The notes beneath the pieces are model-generated. The model was not told the DNA's origin. It searched no databases and was given only the letters and a program-made list of their open reading frames with translations. The position numbers and the translations under genes were made by a program. A stretch of 10,718 nt of DNA from Treponema sp. (GTDB lineage: Bacteria > Spirochaetota > Spirochaetia > Treponematales > UBA12059): NCBI GenBank assembly GCA_012517645.1, contig JAAYUR010000302.1, forward strand, positions 1-10,718, read 5' to 3'. Positions 6,666 through 10,718 of this stretch are shown one piece after another (position 1 is the stretch's first letter; every line of letters starts with the position of its first letter).

Positions 6666-6741
6666 CCGCCCGAAGGGGCGGCATTCCTGTTATACCATAC
6701 AACCCGGCAGGTTTGTTACCGGGGGCGCGGAGAAAGGCGCC
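6666..6741 (-). terminator. Cluster of three hairpins between barrel gene and yggT; possible terminator/attenuator
   Basis: Three inverted repeats lie in the 127-bp gap: GGCGC-N8-GCGCC (6724-6741), CCCGG-N11-CCGGG (6703-6723) and CCGCCC-N4-GGGCGG (6666-6681, a perfect 6-bp stem). None is followed by a proper run of T on the minus strand; the middle one is followed by TTGTATGG. They could end or weaken transcription from the barrel gene into yggT. Intrinsic termination is not strongly supported. Confidence 0.3.
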
Positions 6742-6762
6742 GCAGCTCTTGTCCAGGACTGG

Positions 6763-8025
6763 TCAGTTGGTGTTCTGGAGTATGCTCTTCATGCCTTCCC
6801 GGACATCCAGGGACGCCCGCGCGGCCCTGAGGGCGTCCCGGGCCGGATCGAAGGACGGGTCCAGGGACACGGCCTCCGTCCAGTAAACGATGGCCCGTTC
6901 GATGTCGCCCCGGGTATAGGCTTCCAACCCGTCCGTGTACAGCTTGTCCACCTTGGCGGACTTGGCCGCCCGGCCCATGTCCCCCAGCCGGAACCGGGCC
7001 TGGACGGACAGGTGGTTGAGGGACGTCAGCTGAGTGGTGAGGTCCAGGGTGTAATTCACGAACAGGGTCAGGGGGTTGAAATCCACGGCGGTTCCCACCG
7101 TGAGCCGGGGGTTGGCCCCCTTCACCTGCAGACCCGCCTGCATGGATAGAAAATCGGTCACCACGAACTGGGTTCCCAGGGACCAGTAGGGATTCTCGCT
7201 CTTGGAGAGATCGACCAGGTTGATCGGAACCGAGAAATCCGAGGATATCGTGACGGGCCGGAGGGGAGAGTACGCGATGCCCGCCGTCGCCGTCGTGGGA
7301 AGGGGGTCCCCCTTCACGGGGGGACCGAGGTTCTTCAAGCTGAGCCCCACGGAGACGTTCTTCTTACGGGAGGCGTAGTACTTAAGGAAGTTGAATTTCG
7401 TCAAGAGGCCGAAATCCGCCATGACCGCCAGGGCGGACTGGGAAAAGCCCGATCCGGCCTGGAGTATGCCGTTCGCGTCCGCGAAATCCGGGAAGGACTG
7501 GTAGGCCAGCTTGACGTTGGCCCCCAGCGCCACCCCGTAAAAGTAGTATCCCGGAAAGAGGTGCACCGATGCGTTCCCGATGAGGAGGGCCTCGGAATAG
7601 TATCCCGAGGAAAGCCGGTCCCCGTAATCGTTGTACTCCGTGAAGGGCAGGTAGAGCCACTTGCCTCCCACGGCGAAGCCTGCGTGACCGAACCGGAGGG
7701 TGTACACGGCCCCCTCGATTCGGGAGTCCGCGATCCAGTTGTTGTGGTAGAGGGAAAGCTCCGTGAAATCCTGGATCGAGCTGGCCGAGGGATTTAGCTC
7801 CAGGAAGGAGGAGTCCGCGGCGACGGCCGTATAGGCCATGCCCATGCCCTCCGCCAGCCCCCCCATGGGTATGCGGGTGATCAGCATCCTGGTAAGGCCC
7901 GCGTTCAGGTCGATGTCGAAGAGGGATGCGATGGATTCGTATACCGACGGCAAGCCCTGGGCTCCGGCCGAAAAGGAGGCCGAAACAAGGAGGAGAAAGA
8001 CTGCCGGGGCCCGTATACGCTTCAT
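6763..8025 (-). CDS. UPF0164/PorV-FadL-like outer-membrane beta-barrel protein with C-terminal TPR-like tail
   Basis: I chose the start at 8025 (420 residues) because it gives a clean signal peptide: MKRIRA, a hydrophobic stretch, then an AGA-Q cleavage site after about residue 22. An in-frame ATG nine codons upstream (8052) would only add MTIVYLQVQ and overlaps the likely -10 box. After the signal comes a block like GLAEGMGMAYTAVAADSSFLELNPS, the N-terminal signature of UPF0164/PorV-type proteins (G-M-G-x-A-x-T-A-x-A-D-D/S-x-x-x-x-x-NPA). The following ~300 residues are alternating hydrophobic strands rich in Tyr, Phe, Gly and Asn, typical of an outer-membrane barrel. In treponemes such proteins are regarded as FadL-type channels for long-chain fatty acids or similar hydrophobic molecules. 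Residues about 356-420 are different: a charged helical segment, LYTDGLEAYTRGDIERAIVYW, followed by EAVSLDPSFDPA, which is TPR-like and probably periplasmic. Family assignment is from motif recognition; cargo is unknown. Confidence 0.75.
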   Translation of the reverse strand: MKRIRAPAVFLLLVSASFSAGAQGLPSVYESIASLFDIDLNAGLTRMLITRIPMGGLAEGMGMAYTAVAADSSFLELNPSASSIQDFTELSLYHNNWIADSRIEGAVYTLRFGHAGFAVGGKWLYLPFTEYNDYGDRLSSGYYSEALLIGNASVHLFPGYYFYGVALGANVKLAYQSFPDFADANGILQAGSGFSQSALAVMADFGLLTKFNFLKYYASRKKNVSVGLSLKNLGPPVKGDPLPTTATAGIAYSPLRPVTISSDFSVPINLVDLSKSENPYWSLGTQFVVTDFLSMQAGLQVKGANPRLTVGTAVDFNPLTLFVNYTLDLTTQLTSLNHLSVQARFRLGDMGRAAKSAKVDKLYTDGLEAYTRGDIERAIVYWTEAVSLDPSFDPARDALRAARASLDVREGMKSILQNTN

Positions 8026-8036
8026 CTGTACCTGTA

Positions 8037-8047
8037 AGTATACTATA
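8037..8047 (-). promoter_or_regulatory. Overlapping -10 boxes immediately before the barrel-protein start
   Basis: The minus strand reads TATAGTATACT, two overlapping -10 hexamers (TATAGT and TATACT). The ATG at 8025 follows TATACT by 11 bases, so a transcript from it would have a leader of about 0-5 bases, and there is no good Shine-Dalgarno sequence. No convincing -35 box was found, and the evidence is the -10 region alone. Confidence 0.4.
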
Positions 8048-8160
8048 GTCATATCGGCATTTCCATGCGCTCCCTTGCTCCTACATGGACATTCCCTTCG
8101 TGCCGAGAATGAAAGGGGCCCGACCGCTCCAGACTCACGCGGAACCGCCGTTGGCCGAGG

Positions 8161-8182
8161 TATAGTGTCCGGTGGAAGGAGG
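8161..8182 (+). promoter_or_regulatory. -10 box and long-spaced ribosome binding site for the secreted TPR protein
   Basis: TATAGT (8161-8166) is a good -10 box, giving a start of transcription near 8173, directly before the strong AAGGAGG (8176-8182). No matching -35 was seen. The ribosome binding site stands 14 bases from the ATG at 8197, longer than usual, and no alternative in-frame start codon lies between them. Confidence 0.4.
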
Positions 8183-8196
8183 ATCCCCCGCGTCCG

Positions 8197-10718
8197 ATGA
8201 CGCGTTTATCGACCCGCATCGCCCTGGGAGCCCTGCTCCTCCCTATCCTCCTCGCCGCCGGCCCCCGGGCCTTCGCCCTGGGTTCCCGGGAGAACCCCCT
8301 CGCCGTGGCGGACGACCTCATCAAGGCCCAGGAATACAACCGGGCCATCGACATCCTCCGTCAGTACATCGTCGACAACCCCGCGGGCTTAGACCTGGCC
8401 CAGAGGCGGCTCGACCGGATCGCCGCGGTCCAGTCGGAGTTCAACAAGACCGCCAAGAACCTGCTTACGGCCTTCGTGGAAGACCCCGGTAACGCGCAAA
8501 AGCACGCGGACCTTATTCAGCGGCTGAGGGAATTGATCCCGAAACCCGGACAGACGGAAAAGGATTTTATCCAGTACGCCGAGCGGACATCCATCAAGGT
8601 TCTCTGGGATCAGCAGCGGCTGGCGATCCTCCAGGAGGCCGCGGACCAGGCCGCCCGCGGCCTCTTCGTGGATTCCGCCCGGACCAACGCCCGGGGCTTT
8701 TCCCTCTACCGCCAACAGTTCGACCAGGACTTCCGGGACATCGACGACGATGGCGTCCGTCGGGCTTTCGAGGCCGTCGCGGAGGTGGAGAGGCAGATCG
8801 GCCGATTTTCCGCCCTTCAGTTAGAGCTCACCTCGGCGCTAGCCCCCCTCCGAACCGCCTTCGCCTCGGGAGATCCCGGGCTCGTGGACGCCGCCCTGCC
8901 GGCGGCGGAGGCCGCCCTGACTCGTCTGGCGGGGCTTCGGGCGGAAACCCTGGATTCCGGCGCCCTCCTGGATTCCATCGCCCGGCTCTTCAAGAGCAAG
9001 GTTCCGGGTCTAGAGAACGACTTTTTCGTGCCCTTCGCGGCCAGTTTCGTCCTGGGCCGGCCCCAGGCGGACCGACTGGAGGGTGTTGCGGGGGCCATGG
9101 CCGCCCAGTGGGCGGCCCTCTTCGATTCCGCGGGGCAGGCGGCGGACGCGGAGACTGCCCGCAGGATGGAGGCGGCCCGGGTCGCCTTCGCGGAGGGAAG
9201 GTTCCCGGAGGCCGAATCGGGTTTCCGCTCCGTGCCCCCCCTGGCGGATCGCGCCGTCCGCCTGCAGCGCCTGTGGAGCCTTTTCCTGCCCACGGACGTA
9301 GCGGATCCTCCGACCTTCTTCGGCCGGACGATCGTGGCCATCCGGGGATCCGACTACCTTCGGATCCAGCACCTGAGGGACACCTCGGAGGCTTCCGGGA
9401 TCCTTTCCTCCGCAAGGATCGAGCTAGGCGCCCAGGAAACGCGGGCCCGGGAACTCGAGGCCGCCCTCGAAGCCGCCCTGAGCGGCTCCGATTCACCCGA
9501 GGCGGCCTTGGGGAACGGACTGGCGGTTCTTAGGGAAATACGAACCCGGACCGCGGAGCTCCGGAAGACCATCGCCGGACTGGACGCCGCGGCCAAGGCC
9601 CGGGGAGCGGAGCTGGCCCGGCTTTCCGCGTCCGGGACCGCCCTGAGCGGGGCCGCGGATACCCAGACGGCCTTCGAAGGCCGCTTGCTTCAATCCTCGG
9701 AAGCCGCCGCGGCCTTCGAGATCCAGACCATGGCGTTGACCGCCAAGGCCGAGGCGGATATCCAGGAATACCGGCTGAAATCCCGGACCGCGGACCTGGC
9801 CCGCGCCCGGGTCCTCGCGGAGGGAGCCCCGCCGGAGGGCTCTCCGGCCGGAACCGCTCCCCTCGCCTACCCCACCCGCAGCCTTCAGCTGATCGCGGAC
9901 ACGGATCGGCTCCTCCAGGCGATACGCAGGGACGCCGCGGGCATCGTGTCCCGGTACTCCGCGGAACCGGCCGCCTTCTCCGCGGCCCCCTCGGTCACCG
10001 CCCAGATCGAGCGGGCCCGGGCCCTGGACGCGGCGGCGGCCAAGCTGCTCGCGGAAAGCCAGACCCTGGCCGCGGCGGCGCAGGATCGCCAGCGAAAGGC
10101 CCAGAGCGCCCGGCTGGAGGGAGACCTTCGGCTCCGGGAAGCGCGGGAGGCTCTTTCCAGGGAGGACTTCGAGCGCGCCAAGGACCGCCTGGAACGGGCA
10201 CGGGAACGGTACCTGGCCTCCCTGGCCTTCGAGGACGACCCGGCCCTGAGGGCGCGGAGCGACTCGGATCTGGCGGCCTTGGGCGTCCAGATCGTTCGAG
10301 CGGAGAATGAACGGGTGATCCGGGATACGCGCCGGCTCCTGAACGAGGGCAAGAGCCTCTACAACGCCGGCGACTTCGCCCGGGCGGAGGACGCCTTGAT
10401 GCAGGCCCAGGCCCGTTGGAAGGTGACCCACACGGACGAGCCGGAACCGGAAGTCGAAAGCTGGCTGCGCCTCGTCCGCACCGCCTTGTCCGTGAAGACC
10501 GGCCGGGACATCCCCCAGACGGCGCCCCTCTATCCGGAGATGAGCCGCCTGCTCAGCCTTGCCCGCAAAAACTTCGAGGAGGGGCGAGCGGCCCTGGAGC
10601 GGAGGGACCGGGTCAGCGCCCTGCAGTCCTTCGACGAGGCCAAGCAGAGGATCGCCCAGGTCAAACTCATCTTCCCCCTGAACCAGGAAGCCCGGGTACT
10701 GGAGCTCCGGATCAACCA
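8197..10718 (+). CDS. Large secreted TPR/coiled-coil-like helical repeat protein, partial (3' end beyond window)
   Basis: The frame is open from ATG at 8197 to the window edge, 840 codons with no stop. The N-terminus is a textbook signal peptide: MTRLSTR, a hydrophobic run through LLLPILLAAG, and an AFA cleavage site at residues 25-27, so the mature protein is exported. The rest is nearly all helical, rich in Ala, Arg, Glu, Leu and Gln. TPR-like units are visible at about 34-65 (AQEYNRAIDILRQYIVDNP), 645-680 (LSREDFERAKDRLERARERY), 710-745 (LLNEGKSLYNAGDFARAEDA) and 785-825 (ARKNFEEGRAALERRDRVSA). Residues about 420-640 look more like long coiled-coil helices. No catalytic motif is visible. 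It is divergent from the barrel-protein gene, which itself ends in a TPR-like tail, so a joint periplasmic or outer-membrane role is plausible but inferred. Similar large TPR proteins are common in treponemes; I cannot name the family, and the missing C-terminus may hold further domains. Confidence 0.85.
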   Translation, partial: MTRLSTRIALGALLLPILLAAGPRAFALGSRENPLAVADDLIKAQEYNRAIDILRQYIVDNPAGLDLAQRRLDRIAAVQSEFNKTAKNLLTAFVEDPGNAQKHADLIQRLRELIPKPGQTEKDFIQYAERTSIKVLWDQQRLAILQEAADQAARGLFVDSARTNARGFSLYRQQFDQDFRDIDDDGVRRAFEAVAEVERQIGRFSALQLELTSALAPLRTAFASGDPGLVDAALPAAEAALTRLAGLRAETLDSGALLDSIARLFKSKVPGLENDFFVPFAASFVLGRPQADRLEGVAGAMAAQWAALFDSAGQAADAETARRMEAARVAFAEGRFPEAESGFRSVPPLADRAVRLQRLWSLFLPTDVADPPTFFGRTIVAIRGSDYLRIQHLRDTSEASGILSSARIELGAQETRARELEAALEAALSGSDSPEAALGNGLAVLREIRTRTAELRKTIAGLDAAAKARGAELARLSASGTALSGAADTQTAFEGRLLQSSEAAAAFEIQTMALTAKAEADIQEYRLKSRTADLARARVLAEGAPPEGSPAGTAPLAYPTRSLQLIADTDRLLQAIRRDAAGIVSRYSAEPAAFSAAPSVTAQIERARALDAAAAKLLAESQTLAAAAQDRQRKAQSARLEGDLRLREAREALSREDFERAKDRLERARERYLASLAFEDDPALRARSDSDLAALGVQIVRAENERVIRDTRRLLNEGKSLYNAGDFARAEDALMQAQARWKVTHTDEPEPEVESWLRLVRTALSVKTGRDIPQTAPLYPEMSRLLSLARKNFEEGRAALERRDRVSALQSFDEAKQRIAQVKLIFPLNQEARVLELRIN

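Larger units (their letters stand above)
8026..8196. other. Divergent intergenic control region between the two envelope genes
   Basis: These 171 bases contain the leftward -10 boxes (8047-8037) and the rightward -10 and ribosome binding site (8161-8182). Between them is a loose inverted repeat, CCATG (8063-8067) and CATGG (8084-8088), 16 bases apart. I see no convincing small gene here and no recognisable riboswitch. Confidence 0.4.

Noticed and set aside
5791..6702. Open frame of 303 codons on the minus strand spanning yggT and the end of the MFS-HEAT gene
   Set aside because: It crosses two well-supported genes, is Pro/Gly/Arg-rich, and shows no motif or ribosome binding site.
8026..8052. 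Longer start for the barrel protein at the ATG at 8052
   Set aside because: It would put nine extra residues before the signal peptide, and its codons overlap the TATAGTATACT -10 region.
8049..8354. Open frame of 101 codons on the minus strand across the divergent envelope promoter region
   Set aside because: It overlaps both promoters and the signal-peptide region of the TPR gene, is Arg/Ser-rich, and has no recognisable motif.
9493..10431. Open frame of 312 codons on the minus strand inside the large TPR gene
   Set aside because: Antisense of an 840-codon frame that has a signal peptide and TPR pattern. The antisense product is Gly/Arg-rich without motifs.
1..10718. CRISPR arrays, insertion sequences, phage genes, toxin-antitoxin pairs, tRNA or rRNA genes
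   Set aside because: I looked for direct repeats with spacers, transposase motifs, terminal inverted repeats and cloverleaf sequences and saw none beyond the short 9-bp-period array at the left edge.

Overview
The window is GC-rich (by eye about 65%), with gene-dense coding on both strands. The best guide to its origin is the pairing of a UPF0164/PorV-FadL-like outer-membrane barrel protein with a large secreted TPR-type protein. UPF0164 proteins are characteristic of Treponema and related spirochaetes, so I infer a GC-rich environmental member of the Spirochaetota. This rests on family recognition only; there is no rRNA or tRNA in the window to confirm it.

Layout from left to right. (1) 1-40 holds a short array with a 9-bp period, cut by the window edge, beyond the end of deoD. 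(2) deoD (52-759, minus; purine nucleoside phosphorylase) and an RluA-family pseudouridine synthase (902-1636, plus) are divergent, separated by 142 bp. (3) A histidine-phosphatase/phosphoglycerate-mutase-like gene (1665-2369, minus) converges on the RluA gene with 28 bp between stops. It is divergent from a MATE efflux gene (2480-3850, plus). The space between these last two holds two back-to-back promoters and an AT-rich palindrome. (4) The MATE gene overlaps by 4 bp with a 729-aa membrane protein that joins an MFS transporter to a soluble HEAT-repeat tail (3847-6036, plus). The two form a transporter operon. (5) A YggT-family membrane protein (6042-6635, minus) converges on that operon with only 5 bp between stops. 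(6) Upstream of yggT on the same strand is a secreted beta-barrel protein of the UPF0164 type with a C-terminal TPR-like tail (6763-8025, minus). (7) Divergent from it, a frame with a signal peptide and TPR-like helical repeats opens at 8197 and runs past the right edge (at least 840 residues).

Functionally, the left third is housekeeping (purine salvage, RNA modification, a phosphatase). The middle is a two-transporter operon. The right third looks like a cell-envelope module: an outer-membrane barrel with a TPR tail facing a large periplasmic TPR protein across a shared 171-bp control region. I found no CRISPR array, insertion sequence, phage gene, toxin-antitoxin pair or RNA gene. The points most worth a second look are the MFS-HEAT fusion coupled to a MATE pump, two genes whose likely -10 boxes lie so close to the start codon that leaderless mRNAs are suggested, and the paired barrel/TPR envelope genes.
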